Of a stretch of 64,000 nt of DNA, positions 1-8,707 are shown piece by piece; within the stretch, counting starts at the first letter, position 1, and the number at the start of each line of letters is the position of its first letter. The notes under the pieces were generated by a model. That model made no database searches and was not told the origin of the DNA. It saw nothing but the letters and a program-made list of their open reading frames with translations. Origin of the DNA: Caulobacter sp. UNC358MFTsu5.1 (GTDB taxonomy: Bacteria; Pseudomonadota; Alphaproteobacteria; Caulobacterales; Caulobacteraceae); the NCBI RefSeq assembly GCF_000712075.1, contig NZ_JONW01000008.1:62001-126000 (forward strand), in the 5' to 3' direction. The translations under genes and the position numbers were made by a program.

Positions 1-887
1 TGCTGTTCGCCCTGCTGTTCGGCATGACCTTCCACTTCCTGCACCAGGAAGGCCGCTGCATCCCCGGCATCGAGTTCTCGTCCAAGGCCGTCCTGCGCTT
101 CGGCGTGGCCCTGCTGGGCGCGCGGATCACCGCCAGCCAGATCCTGGGCCTGGGCCTGACCCCGATCATCATGGTCATCGTCGGCATCGGCTCGACCATC
201 GCCCTGGGCGCGTTCGTGGCCAAGCGCATGGGCCTGCGCTCCAGCTTCGGCGTGCTGTCGGGCGGCGCCGTCGGCATCTGCGGGGCCTCGGCGGCCCTGG
301 CCATCGCCTCGGTCCTGCCGCGCGGCAAGGACGCAGAACGCGACACCATCCTGGCGGTCGTCACGGTCACGGCCCTGTCGACCATCGCCATGATCACCTA
401 TCCGCTGCTGACGGCGGCCCTGCACCTGGACCACACCCGGGCGGGGGTCTTCCTGGGCGGCACGATCCACGACGTGGCCCAGGTGGTCGGCGCCGGCTAC
501 ATGATCTCGCCGCACACCGGCGACGTGGCCACCTATGTGAAGCTGCTGCGGGTGACCATGCTGCTGCCGGTGGTCTTCACCATCGCCTTCGTCGTGGCGC
601 GGATGGGTCCCGGCGCGAGCGGCGGCGCCAAGCCGACCGTGCCGCTGTTCCTGATCGGCTTCGCGGCCCTGGTCGTCATCAACAGCCTGGGCTGGCTGGC
701 CAAGCCGGTCACAGACGCGGCCAACGAGGTCTCGCGCTGGTGCCTGGTCACCGCCATCGCGGGCCTGGGCATGAAGACCTCGTTCAAGGACCTGATGACC
801 GCCGGCTGGCGGCCCGTGGCCCTGATGGTGTTCGAGACGGTGTGGATCGCCGGCGTGGTGCTGGTGGCAGTGGAGTTCTTCACCTAG
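1..887 (+). CDS. YeiH/UPF0324-family putative sulfate exporter, 5' truncated by window edge
   Basis: The reading frame is open from base 3 and its true start lies upstream of the window. About 295 residues remain, almost all hydrophobic helices, so this is an inner-membrane carrier of roughly ten helices with only the first part missing. Family signatures are visible: a glycine-rich GAVGICGASAALA stretch near residue 90 and GGTIHDVAQVVGAG near residue 150, both typical of the UPF0324 (YeiH) family that databases call putative sulfate exporters. The substrate is not established for most members. It ends in an 8-base convergent overlap with the esterase gene on the opposite strand. Confidence 0.85.
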   Translation, partial: LFALLFGMTFHFLHQEGRCIPGIEFSSKAVLRFGVALLGARITASQILGLGLTPIIMVIVGIGSTIALGAFVAKRMGLRSSFGVLSGGAVGICGASAALAIASVLPRGKDAERDTILAVVTVTALSTIAMITYPLLTAALHLDHTRAGVFLGGTIHDVAQVVGAGYMISPHTGDVATYVKLLRVTMLLPVVFTIAFVVARMGPGASGGAKPTVPLFLIGFAALVVINSLGWLAKPVTDAANEVSRWCLVTAIAGLGMKTSFKDLMTAGWRPVALMVFETVWIAGVVLVAVEFFT

Positions 888-1557
888 CGGCGGTCTGGAT
901 CGACCGCAGCGCCTGGGCCACCAGCGGCGCCAGCCGGTCGCCGATGACCCGCGCGCCCGCGGCGTTGGGGTGGATGCCGTCGCCCTGCATCAGCTGCCGC
1001 GAGCCGCCCACCCCGGCCAGGATGTTGGGATAGAGCGGCGCCGAGAACTCCCGCGCGAGGGCTGGATAGACGGCGTTGAACTCGCGCGCGTAGCCCGCCC
1101 CGAACAGCGTTGGCGCGCCGACCCCGACCAGCACGACCCCGATCCGCCGGTCCCGCAGGCTCTGCAGGATGGCGCGCAGATTGGCCTTGGTCACCCGGGG
1201 CTCGATCCCCTGCAGCAGGTCGTTGCCGCCCAGGGCCACGACGCACAGGGCGGTGTCCGGCGGGACGCTCCGGTTGACCCGCGCCAGGCCGCCGCCGCTG
1301 GTGTCGCCCGGCACGCCGGCGGCGCGCACCTGGGCGACCACGCCCATCCGGGTCAGGGCCGCCTGCAGCTGGGCCGGCATGGCGGCCTGGGCCGGAACGC
1401 CCAACCCCGAGGTGATGGAGTCGCCCAGCACCGTCACGACCGGGGGTTTCGGCGGCAGCCTCGGCTGGATTCGCGGCGCGGCGGCGGCCTGGCCGGCCAG
1501 CAGCAGGCCGACCAGGAACGCGCGGCGATCGGGCAAACGCGGTGCGGTGAAGCTCAT
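880..1557 (-). CDS. SGNH/GDSL hydrolase (arylesterase/TesA-like), exported
   Basis: A 225-residue single-domain esterase or lysophospholipase-type hydrolase. Block I (GDSIT with the catalytic Ser, about residue 47), block III (GGNDLL, about residue 112) and block V (DGIHPNAAG with Asp and His, about residue 195) are all present, so it should be active. The N-terminus has an RRAFLVG motif followed by a hydrophobic stretch ending in Ala-rich sequence, so it is probably exported, possibly by Tat. The ATG has an AGGGAG ribosome binding site at short spacing. The substrate cannot be told from sequence. Its 3' end overlaps the convergent transporter gene by 8 bases. Confidence 0.88.
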   Translation of the reverse strand: MSFTAPRLPDRRAFLVGLLLAGQAAAAPRIQPRLPPKPPVVTVLGDSITSGLGVPAQAAMPAQLQAALTRMGVVAQVRAAGVPGDTSGGGLARVNRSVPPDTALCVVALGGNDLLQGIEPRVTKANLRAILQSLRDRRIGVVLVGVGAPTLFGAGYAREFNAVYPALAREFSAPLYPNILAGVGGSRQLMQGDGIHPNAAGARVIGDRLAPLVAQALRSIQTAAR

Positions 1558-1612
1558 GACTCCCTGTGTACGCTGGCTGTCGTCCAGACAATGTCCACGA
1601 ATTCGGGAGGTT

Positions 1613-2764
1613 TCATGACCGGGTTTTCGCCGCGCCCTGTTTCGGGGTCTTGGACGGCGGAGACGCTTTCGGCGGCGGCTTGGGCGCTGCGGTTGCGGGG
1701 GCCGGCGCCGGAGGCGGCGTCAGCAGCGGATCGCCCGGACGGCCTGACCCCGCCAACGGCAGGCTGTTGATCGGCACGCCCGGCAGCATCGGCTCGCCCG
1801 TCCATTCCCAGTGCCAGGGCTCGAACGCATAGTTGACGAAGCCGAACCGCCCCGCGTTGGCCACCAGCCAGCGATAGAGGTCCGACCGGGCCATCGCCAG
1901 GCGGTTGGCGTCGGCGCTGGAGTCCGGTCCGAAGCCCGGGGCGGCGGCGATGAACATGTCCAGGGCCAGGCCCGTGCGGTGGGCCGAGCAGATGGTGCGC
2001 GACACGCCCTGGCAGTTGTTGTCGCGGGCGCAGCGGGCGGCGTCGGCCAGCGGGTCGCGGAAGCCGGAGAAGATGGTCAGGGCGCGCGGGTCGCGGGCCA
2101 CGCCCGCCGCCTTGGCCTCGGCGACCATCCGGCGATAGGCGTCCAACGCGCCGGGGCGCAGCTGGATCGTCTTGCCGCCGTAGCTCTCCTGGGGACCGGC
2201 CGTGGACAGCAGGCTCACGGCCGGCGCGCCGGGGCAGATCCCCTCGCCGTTGACCTTCACGAACGGCCGCGCCCGGTGCCAGCGCACCAGCATCGCCTGG
2301 AAGGTTTCCGGATCGAACGTCCCGGTCGACTTCAGACCATGGCCGCCCTGCCAGCGCGCCAGGGCGGCGGCGAAGCGGGGCGAGCCGGGCGCGCAGGTCG
2401 TCTGGATCTCGTGGGCGACGCGGGGGGCGTAGATCTCCCAGCCGGTCTCGGGACGGCCGAACGGCGTCCAGACCAGGGTGGTCAGCGAGGCGGCGTTGAC
2501 CGGGGCGGCGCTGGCCGAGGCGCCGCCGGCGTCGCAGGCCTCGGGCGTCCCGCCGGTCGGCGCGAAACTCGGGCTGGCCGGCGGATCGTTGGACGGCAGG
2601 TAGGTCGGCGGCTCGTACTGTAGCGGCTCGCGGGCGGCCGACACCGACGGCGGCGGCATGGCCGGCGCGGGCCGCTGATTGGGCCACATCACCCACACCG
2701 AGAAGGCGACGACCAGCACCAGCAGGACGCCCAGCACCCAGATCAGCCGACGCAGAATCTTCAA
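1613..2764 (-). CDS. M15-family D-alanyl-D-alanine carboxypeptidase (VanY-like)
   Basis: Periplasmic zinc peptidase predicted to trim D-Ala from peptidoglycan stem peptides. The metal-binding motif SAHRTGLALD (about residues 259-268) and the EPWHWEW motif (about residues 314-320) match the M15B pattern SxHxxGxAxD plus ExxWH. The frame is open to 2956, but I place the start at the TTG at 2764: it has GAGGAG six bases upstream and begins immediately with a membrane anchor (KILRRLIWVLGVLLVLVV). The C-terminal 60 residues are Pro/Ala/Lys-rich and probably disordered. It is divergent from an L,D-transpeptidase only 92 bases away, so both cell-wall genes may share a control region. Confidence 0.85.
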   Translation of the reverse strand: MKILRRLIWVLGVLLVLVVAFSVWVMWPNQRPAPAMPPPSVSAAREPLQYEPPTYLPSNDPPASPSFAPTGGTPEACDAGGASASAAPVNAASLTTLVWTPFGRPETGWEIYAPRVAHEIQTTCAPGSPRFAAALARWQGGHGLKSTGTFDPETFQAMLVRWHRARPFVKVNGEGICPGAPAVSLLSTAGPQESYGGKTIQLRPGALDAYRRMVAEAKAAGVARDPRALTIFSGFRDPLADAARCARDNNCQGVSRTICSAHRTGLALDMFIAAAPGFGPDSSADANRLAMARSDLYRWLVANAGRFGFVNYAFEPWHWEWTGEPMLPGVPINSLPLAGSGRPGDPLLTPPPAPAPATAAPKPPPKASPPSKTPKQGAAKTRS

Positions 2765-2856
2765 TCGGGGCTCCTCGCCCCCAGGGGGCAGCAGTGGAAC
2801 TTCGCCATGGCTCAAGGCTTGAGAGGGGCAAGGCGTTCCCGCCTCGGAGTTGTTAC

Positions 2857-3957
2857 ATGCCCCTGCCCTTGCGTCCCGTCGTCCTTCTGCTCGGCTGCCT
2901 GGCGGCCACGACGGCCTGTTCCGACCCCGCCCCGCAACAGCAGAAGCCGGCCGCATCCAAGCCCGCCGCCGCGCCCGCGCCGCAGACGCCGCCGCCGCTG
3001 GTCGCCGCCCCGCCCGCCCCGGCCCCGGCCGCCCCCTCGCCCCTGGCCCAGGCCGTGAACGCCGCCGCCTTCGACCCCGCCGCCACGACGCCGGAGGCCA
3101 AGCAGGCCTATCTGGCCCGCGCCCAGGTGCTGCTGGACCGCGCCCACTTCTCGCCCGGCGTCATCGACGGCCAGGAGGGCGGCAACCTGACCCTGGCGCT
3201 CAGCGCCTTCCAGGAGGCCCACCGCCTGACGGTCGACGGCAAGCTGAGCCCCGCCACCTGGGACGCCCTGGTCGCCGACAGCGCGCCGGCCCTGACCGAC
3301 TATGTGATCACCGCCGAGGACGTGGCCGGCCCGTTCACGCCCGACATCCCCAAGGACGACTACGAGGCCATGGCCAAGCTGCCGGCCCTCGGCTACGGCA
3401 CGCCGCTGGAGCTGCTGGCCGAGAAGTTCCACATGGACGAGCCGCTGCTGCAGGCCCTCAATCCCGGCGTCGACTTCTCCAAGGCCGGGACCACCATCGT
3501 CGTCGCGGCCCTGGGTCCCGACGGCCTGGACGGCAAGGTCACCCGCATCGAGATCGACAACGCCAAGGGCACGCTGAAGGCCTATGCCGACGGCGACCGG
3601 CTGCTGGCGGTCTATCCGGCCACGGTGGGCAGCACCGAGCGCCCGGCCCCGGTCGGCGAATGGGCGGTCAACACCGTGGCCCCCCGCCCGACCTACACCT
3701 ACGACCCCACGCGCCTGACCTTCGGCAAGCCGACGGGCAAGCTGACCATAAAGGCCGGGCCGAACAATCCGGTGGGCTCCACCTGGATCGACCTGACCAA
3801 GGACACCTACGGCATCCACGGCACGCCCGACCCGCGCCTGGTCAACAAGCGGGCCTCGCACGGCTGCGTGCGGCTGACGAACTGGGACGCGGCGGAGCTG
3901 GGCGCGGCCGTGCAGAAGGGGGCGAAGGTGGTGTTCCGGGGCAAGCCGGTGCGCTGA
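2857..3957 (+). CDS. L,D-transpeptidase (YkuD) with peptidoglycan-binding domain
   Basis: Cell-wall cross-linking enzyme that forms 3-3 peptide bridges or attaches proteins to peptidoglycan. The 366-residue product has a signal sequence ending near a Cys (TTAC, a weak lipobox), a Pro/Ala-rich spacer, a PG_binding_1-like domain (about residues 80-145), a LysM-like segment and a C-terminal YkuD domain. The active-site signature IHGTP...SHGCVRL is complete, with the nucleophilic Cys near residue 337. The ATG at 2857 is chosen because it starts the signal sequence; the frame is open further upstream. It is divergent from the M15 carboxypeptidase gene and followed directly by a palindromic element. 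Confidence 0.9.
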   Translation: MPLPLRPVVLLLGCLAATTACSDPAPQQQKPAASKPAAAPAPQTPPPLVAAPPAPAPAAPSPLAQAVNAAAFDPAATTPEAKQAYLARAQVLLDRAHFSPGVIDGQEGGNLTLALSAFQEAHRLTVDGKLSPATWDALVADSAPALTDYVITAEDVAGPFTPDIPKDDYEAMAKLPALGYGTPLELLAEKFHMDEPLLQALNPGVDFSKAGTTIVVAALGPDGLDGKVTRIEIDNAKGTLKAYADGDRLLAVYPATVGSTERPAPVGEWAVNTVAPRPTYTYDPTRLTFGKPTGKLTIKAGPNNPVGSTWIDLTKDTYGIHGTPDPRLVNKRASHGCVRLTNWDAAELGAAVQKGAKVVFRGKPVR

Positions 3958-3958
3958 A

Positions 3959-4089
3959 CACTTGCCCCCTACGGACCGCTTCGCGGTCGTCTTCCCCCAG
4001 AGGGGGAAGAGCGCTGTAGCCGGCGCCGCGCGAGGCTCCGCCCCCTATGGGGGCGGACAGACCGCGTAGCGGTCAGGTGGGGGCAAGTG
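3959..4089. repeat. Type A intergenic inverted-repeat element (copy 1)
   Basis: A 131-bp element bounded by inverted CACTTGCCCCC ends and containing four nested hairpins, among them GACCGC-TTC-GCGGTC-like and CTTCCCCC-GGGGGAAG arms. It fills the gap between two convergent genes (L,D-transpeptidase and TonB-dependent receptor) and would fold into a strong structure on either strand, so it may act as a bidirectional terminator. Related copies lie at 17819, 41925 and 49838. Confidence 0.8.
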
Positions 4090-4097
4090 GGTTAGCC

Positions 4098-6125
4098 TCA
4101 GATCGCCACCCGCAGCCCCACCCGCACGATCCGCGGCGCCGCATAGCCTGGGACCCCGTCGGCCGTCCGCGAGGTCTGGATGTCCGCGTCCAGCAGGTTG
4201 TCGCCCGCGACGTAGGCCGTCACCAGCGGCCGCACGCGCCAGTCCAGCCGCGCGTCCAGGCGGTACGCCGGGTCGAGCACGCGGCTGTTGAGGTCGTCCT
4301 CGAAGCGCTTGCCCTCCCAGGTCAGGTCGGTGGCCAGGACCAGGGTCTCGGTCAGGTCGGCCGAGAGGCCCGCCGTGGCGCTCCAGACCGGGGCCTGGGC
4401 CGGGCGCTTGCCGGTCAGCTGGGGCGCGGTCGAACCGCCGTCCACCCGGGCGTCGGTGACCGACAAGGCCGAGGTCAGGGTCACGACCCCGACCTTGCGT
4501 TCGGCCCGGCCCTCCAGCCCGACGGCGTCGATCGAGCCGGCGTTCTGGCGCTGGCGCAGCACGCCGCCGGCCGGGATGAAGCCGCCGATCGGGAAGGTCC
4601 CCGGCCCCACGCCCAGGGTGACATTGACGATCGGGTCGTCGATCCGGTTCCAGAACGCCGTGGCCTCGATCAAGCCCTTTGCGCCCTTGCGCGACAGGCC
4701 CGCCTCCAGCCCCTCCAGCCGCTCGGGCTTGAGGCCGGCATTGGCCTCGGTAACGTCGTTGCCCACTCGGAAGGGGCGGTAGAGCTCGTTCAGGCTGGCC
4801 GGGCGGAAGCCGGTGTAGCCGGCCACGCGCGCCGTCACGTCGTGGCCCAGGTCGCGCGTCACGCCCAGGCGCCCGCTGACCACCTCGCCGTCGCGGTCGG
4901 CCGGGCGCTGGTCCAGCAGCACCGCGCCGGTCAGGGCGTTGCGCTCGACGCGGAAGCCGTCGGTGGTCTCCCAGTGGTCCAGCCGCAGGCCGCCGGCCAC
5001 CAGCCACGGGCCGGTGGTCCACGAGCCGTCGGCATAGGCGCCGACCACCGAGGTCTTGCCGCCCGCCACGCGGTTGCGGGTGTAGGTCCCGCCCGAATAG
5101 CTGTAGCGCTCGCGCTCCTCGCCGTCGTTCAGGCGGGCGTCGGCGCCCAGCTCCCACTCCAGCCCGCCGACCTTCTGGCGCAGGGCGCCGTTCAGGCCCC
5201 AGCCGGTGGCCGGGGTCTTGTCCTGGCTGTTGGCCGGCGTGGTGGACGAGCGGTCGGCCGCCACGGCGACCGAGCTGTTGAACAGGTCGCTGGTCCGCCG
5301 CCAGGCCTGCAGCTTCCAGCCCAGGGCCTCGCCGCGCGGGGCCTTGACCAGGGTGGCGCTGAACACGTTGCCCGAGGCGTTGGCGCGCGCGCCGGCCAGG
5401 CCCGCGCCACGGTCCTCCTCGAAGAAGCCGCCGCGCAGCGACAGCAGGCCCAGGCCCGTGGCCAGGTCGATGCGGCCGGAGATGCTCTTGGCCTCCAGGT
5501 CGGTCCGGGTGTCGGCCGCGCCGCGCTGGGCCCCGCGCACCGGCACGTAGCCGTCGGACTTGTCGTAGAAGGCCGCGCCCGTGAACTCGAACCGCCCGAA
5601 GGTCGAGGTGGCGGCGGCCGAGGCGCGCTCGCTGCCCAGCTCGCCCAGCGAGACGTCGCCGGCGACGCCCGCGTCGCGCTCCTTCAGGTCGATGACGCCG
5701 GTCAGGGCGCCGGCGCCGTAGGGCCCCGCCCCCGCCCCGCGCACGATGTCCACGCCGCTCAGCGACTCCGGCGCCAGCTGCGACCAGATCACCCACCCGC
5801 CGAACGGGTCGTTCAGCGGCACGCCGTCCAGGGTGACCAGGGCCCGCCCCGCGCCCGACGGGGCGATGGCGCGCAGGCTGATCCCCTGGGTGGTCGGATT
5901 GGCCGACAGGCTGGAGGTGCGGCGGAACAGCGAGACGCCCGGCGTCTGGCCCACCGCCTCGTCCACCCGCTGGGTCCGGGCCAGGTCGCGCTCGCCCAGA
6001 TGCACCGACGAGAAGGCCGCCTCGGCGGCGGCGGGCGGCAGGCGGGCGGCGGTGACGATCACCTGCTCGACGGCGGGCGCTTCGGGGGCGGGCGCTTCAA
6101 GGGCAGGCGGGGCGTCCAGGGGCAT
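4098..6125 (-). CDS. TonB-dependent outer-membrane receptor
   Basis: A 675-residue TonB-dependent receptor with an N-terminal plug (VEQVIVTAAR, VDEAVGQTPGVSL, LVTLDGVPLNDPFGG, VDIVRGAGAGPYG) and a C-terminal beta-barrel ending in aromatic/basic strands (APRIVRVGLRVAI). It should take up a scarce nutrient across the outer membrane using TonB energy; the ligand is unknown. The start is uncertain: the ATG at 6125 and the upstream TTG at 6203 both give an N-terminus without a recognisable signal peptide, which is odd for this family. It is divergent from a carotenoid oxygenase gene, so a hydrophobic or aromatic ligand is possible, but that is inference. Confidence 0.85.
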   Translation of the reverse strand: MPLDAPPALEAPAPEAPAVEQVIVTAARLPPAAAEAAFSSVHLGERDLARTQRVDEAVGQTPGVSLFRRTSSLSANPTTQGISLRAIAPSGAGRALVTLDGVPLNDPFGGWVIWSQLAPESLSGVDIVRGAGAGPYGAGALTGVIDLKERDAGVAGDVSLGELGSERASAAATSTFGRFEFTGAAFYDKSDGYVPVRGAQRGAADTRTDLEAKSISGRIDLATGLGLLSLRGGFFEEDRGAGLAGARANASGNVFSATLVKAPRGEALGWKLQAWRRTSDLFNSSVAVAADRSSTTPANSQDKTPATGWGLNGALRQKVGGLEWELGADARLNDGEERERYSYSGGTYTRNRVAGGKTSVVGAYADGSWTTGPWLVAGGLRLDHWETTDGFRVERNALTGAVLLDQRPADRDGEVVSGRLGVTRDLGHDVTARVAGYTGFRPASLNELYRPFRVGNDVTEANAGLKPERLEGLEAGLSRKGAKGLIEATAFWNRIDDPIVNVTLGVGPGTFPIGGFIPAGGVLRQRQNAGSIDAVGLEGRAERKVGVVTLTSALSVTDARVDGGSTAPQLTGKRPAQAPVWSATAGLSADLTETLVLATDLTWEGKRFEDDLNSRVLDPAYRLDARLDWRVRPLVTAYVAGDNLLDADIQTSRTADGVPGYAAPRIVRVGLRVAI

Positions 6126-6217
6126 GGTCAATCTCACTCGGCGGCGTCTTGTATCAGCTGGACCGCCGGCGTGACGAAAGAACGGCGGCCCGCGTCGGCG
6201 CAATCCCCTTTTCAGTC

Positions 6218-6238
6218 ACTTGCACAACGAGACTTGCA
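6218..6238. promoter_or_regulatory. Direct repeat ACTTGCA x2 in the receptor/oxygenase divergent region
   Basis: Two exact copies of ACTTGCA (6218-6224 and 6232-6238) lie 14 bases apart between the TonB-dependent receptor and the carotenoid oxygenase. They may be a regulator binding site or may overlap a -35 element of the oxygenase promoter (TTGCAC). The core ACTTG also appears in the palindrome upstream of the HxlR regulator at 10914. Confidence 0.35.
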
Positions 6239-6274
6239 TTCCTAAGCTCGCGCCAAGACGCCAGGGAGCCCGCC

Positions 6275-7738
6275 ATGAAGATCGCCACGCAGATTAGGCG
6301 CCTGCCGCCGGTCCGCACCTCGCTCCAGCCGACCAACCATCCGTACATGACCGGGGCCTGGACGCCGCTGCACGAGGAGGTGGATGCGGTCGACCTGGAG
6401 GTGCTGGAGGGTGCGATCCCGGCCGACCTGGACGGCGTCTACCTGCGCAACACCGAGAACCCCGTCCACCAGCCGCTGGGCCGCTACCATCCGTTCGACG
6501 GCGACGGCATGGTCCACCAGATCGAGTTCAGGAACGGGGCGGCCAGCTACCGCAACCGCTTCATCCGCACCCGCGGCTTCGAGGCCGAACAGGAGGCCGG
6601 CGAGAGCCTCTGGGGTGGGCTGGCCGACGGGCCCGGCACGTCCAAGCGCCCCGGCTTCGGCGCGCACGGAAGCCTGAAGGACACCGCCAGCACCGACATC
6701 CTGGTCCATCGCGGCGAGGCGATCGCCACCTTCTACCAGTGCGGCGAGGCCTATCGCCTGGATCCCCTGACCCTGGAGAACCTGGGCGTCGCGTCCTGGG
6801 CCCCGTTGGACGGCGTGTCGGCCCACCCGAAGGTGGACGAGGCCACGGGCGAGTTGATGTTCTTCAACTACTCCAAGCACGCGCCCTACATGCACTACGG
6901 CGTGGTCGACGCGTCGGGGAAGCGGACCGTCTACCAGGCCATCGACCTGCCCGGCCCGCGCCTGCCGCACGACATGGCGTTCACGGCCAACTACTCGATC
7001 CTCAACGACCTGCCGGTGTTCTGGGACCAGGCCCTGCTGGAGCGCGACATCCACGCCGTGCGCCTGCACAAGGGGGTGCCGTCGCGCTTCGGAATCGTGC
7101 CGCGCCACGGCGGCGAGGTCCGCTGGTTCGAGGCCGCGCCGACCTACGTCCTGCACTGGCTCAATGCGTACGAGGACGGCGACGAGATCGTGCTGGACGG
7201 CTACTTCCAGGAGAACCCCACGCCGCGCCCGCTGGAGGACGCGCCCGAGGGCCACGGCCACCTGATGGCCTATCTGGACGAGCACAGCTTCCGGCCGAAG
7301 CTGCACCGCTGGCGCTTCAACCTGGCCACCGGCGAGACCGTCGAACAGCGGCTGGACGAGCGCATCCTGGAGTTCGGCATGTTCAACCAGGCCTATGCCG
7401 GGCGGCCCTACCGCTACGCCTATTCCACTACCGCCAAGCCGGGCTGGTTCCTGTTCAACGGCTTCGTCAAGCACGACCTGGAGACCGGCGTCAGCTGGAC
7501 CCTGCCGCTGGAGCCCGGCCGCTACGCCAGCGAGGCCCCGTTCGCGCCGCGCGTCGGCGCGGTCGATGAGGACGACGGCTACCTGGTCAGCTTCATCATC
7601 GACGAGAACCGGGGGACGTCCGAGTGCCTGGTGGTCGACGCCAAGACCATGCAGCCGGCCTGCCGCATCGCCCTGCCCCACAAGATCAGCAGCGGCACGC
7701 ATGCGGTGTGGGCGGGACGGGCGGCGCTCGGCGCCTAG
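6275..7738 (+). CDS. Carotenoid cleavage oxygenase family protein (RPE65/lignostilbene dioxygenase)
   Basis: A 487-residue non-haem iron dioxygenase of the family that cleaves carotenoids, apocarotenoids or stilbenes at a C=C bond. The four iron-binding His positions are identifiable in SAHPKVD, LPHDMAF, YVLHWLNAYED and the C-terminal SGTHAVW, each on the expected blade of the seven-bladed propeller. The N-terminal GVYLRNTENP and HPFDGDGMVH motifs are also characteristic. The frame is open upstream, but the ATG at 6275 has GGGAG close before it and matches family length. Cytosolic, with no signal peptide. Substrate not determinable; lignostilbene-like aromatics and carotenoids are both possible. 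Confidence 0.9.
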   Translation: MKIATQIRRLPPVRTSLQPTNHPYMTGAWTPLHEEVDAVDLEVLEGAIPADLDGVYLRNTENPVHQPLGRYHPFDGDGMVHQIEFRNGAASYRNRFIRTRGFEAEQEAGESLWGGLADGPGTSKRPGFGAHGSLKDTASTDILVHRGEAIATFYQCGEAYRLDPLTLENLGVASWAPLDGVSAHPKVDEATGELMFFNYSKHAPYMHYGVVDASGKRTVYQAIDLPGPRLPHDMAFTANYSILNDLPVFWDQALLERDIHAVRLHKGVPSRFGIVPRHGGEVRWFEAAPTYVLHWLNAYEDGDEIVLDGYFQENPTPRPLEDAPEGHGHLMAYLDEHSFRPKLHRWRFNLATGETVEQRLDERILEFGMFNQAYAGRPYRYAYSTTAKPGWFLFNGFVKHDLETGVSWTLPLEPGRYASEAPFAPRVGAVDEDDGYLVSFIIDENRGTSECLVVDAKTMQPACRIALPHKISSGTHAVWAGRAALGA

Positions 7739-8643
7739 CAGCTGCCCGGATTGTCCCGCTTCAGCACGCAGATCATCTTGTTCCCGCGCGGGGCGCCGTA
7801 CACCGCGATCAGGCGGCTTTCGAAATAGGCCCACTTGGCCCGCGTATCGATGGCGGCGACGTTCATGGCGCGGGCATAGGCCCCGCCCCCGCCGCGCGCG
7901 GCGCCGGCGGTGTCCTTGTTCAGCGTCGCGTGCTTGATCCGCCCGCCGCAATGGAACGCCTCCGGGAAGCCGTCGTAGCAGCCGCTGATCAGGCCGGTCG
8001 GGAAGGTCACCGGCGTCGGCGACAGCCAGGTCGCGGGCACGGTGTTGTTCAGCCCCTGGGGATTGGCGATCGAGGGCGTGGCGCGCGGCGCGTCGATCCA
8101 GTTGGTGTGGGAATAGAAGTCCTGGGCCGCGTGGAAGGCCATGCCCATGTCCTCGAACACGTTGCACTTGGCCCGGCCCTTGGCGCCGTTGTAGTTGCAG
8201 CCGCCGAAGATGCTGGTGCTGTCCAGCGACAGGTTCGCCCTCACCAGGCCCGCGGCGTCGGTCACCGCGGCGTTGATGTTGTTGTAGATGTAGTTGCGGC
8301 AGCGGGTCAGTTCGGTCGCGGCGGCCAGCGAGCTCTGGGGATAGCCGGGGCTGGCGAAGAAGTCGCCGCCGTCGCAATGGGCCGCCTTGTTGCCGCCAAG
8401 ACCCCGGGTCGGGTTGTCGGGCGCCCCGACCGCGCCCCAGGTGCCGTTCTTGCCGGCGATCTCGCTGAGGGAATCCGGGCCGAAGCCGAACCCGGCCAGG
8501 CCGCTGCGGGTGATCCGCTCGTGCTCGGCGTTCTGGCCGAAGCTGCGGATGGTGCCGAAGGCCTGGGCCTGGGGGACCAGCGCCTGGGGCGCGAACAGGA
8601 TCGAAGCGGCGACGACCGCCAAAGCTGCCGAACGCTTACGCAT
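7735..8643 (-). CDS. CinY-like secreted protein, phospholipase C/S1-P1 nuclease-like
   Basis: A 302-residue exported protein with a signal peptide (MRKRSAALAVVAAS... ending at AQA). The mature part contains NAEHERITRSGL near its start and FHAAQDFYSHTNWIDA (about residues 155-170), a His/Asp pattern shared with zinc-dependent phospholipase C and S1/P1-nuclease folds and with Streptomyces CinY-type proteins. Several Cys residues suggest disulphides. The ATG at 8643 has GGAGG in good position; longer forms lack this. It overlaps the convergent oxygenase gene by 4 bases. Enzymatic activity is not proven for this family. Confidence 0.75.
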   Translation of the reverse strand: MRKRSAALAVVAASILFAPQALVPQAQAFGTIRSFGQNAEHERITRSGLAGFGFGPDSLSEIAGKNGTWGAVGAPDNPTRGLGGNKAAHCDGGDFFASPGYPQSSLAAATELTRCRNYIYNNINAAVTDAAGLVRANLSLDSTSIFGGCNYNGAKGRAKCNVFEDMGMAFHAAQDFYSHTNWIDAPRATPSIANPQGLNNTVPATWLSPTPVTFPTGLISGCYDGFPEAFHCGGRIKHATLNKDTAGAARGGGGAYARAMNVAAIDTRAKWAYFESRLIAVYGAPRGNKMICVLKRDNPGSC

Positions 8644-8707
8644 GACGCGACCTCCATGATTTTTCAATCGAAGGTTACGCCCGCGCGCGCCAAAGTACAG
8701 CGGCGGC

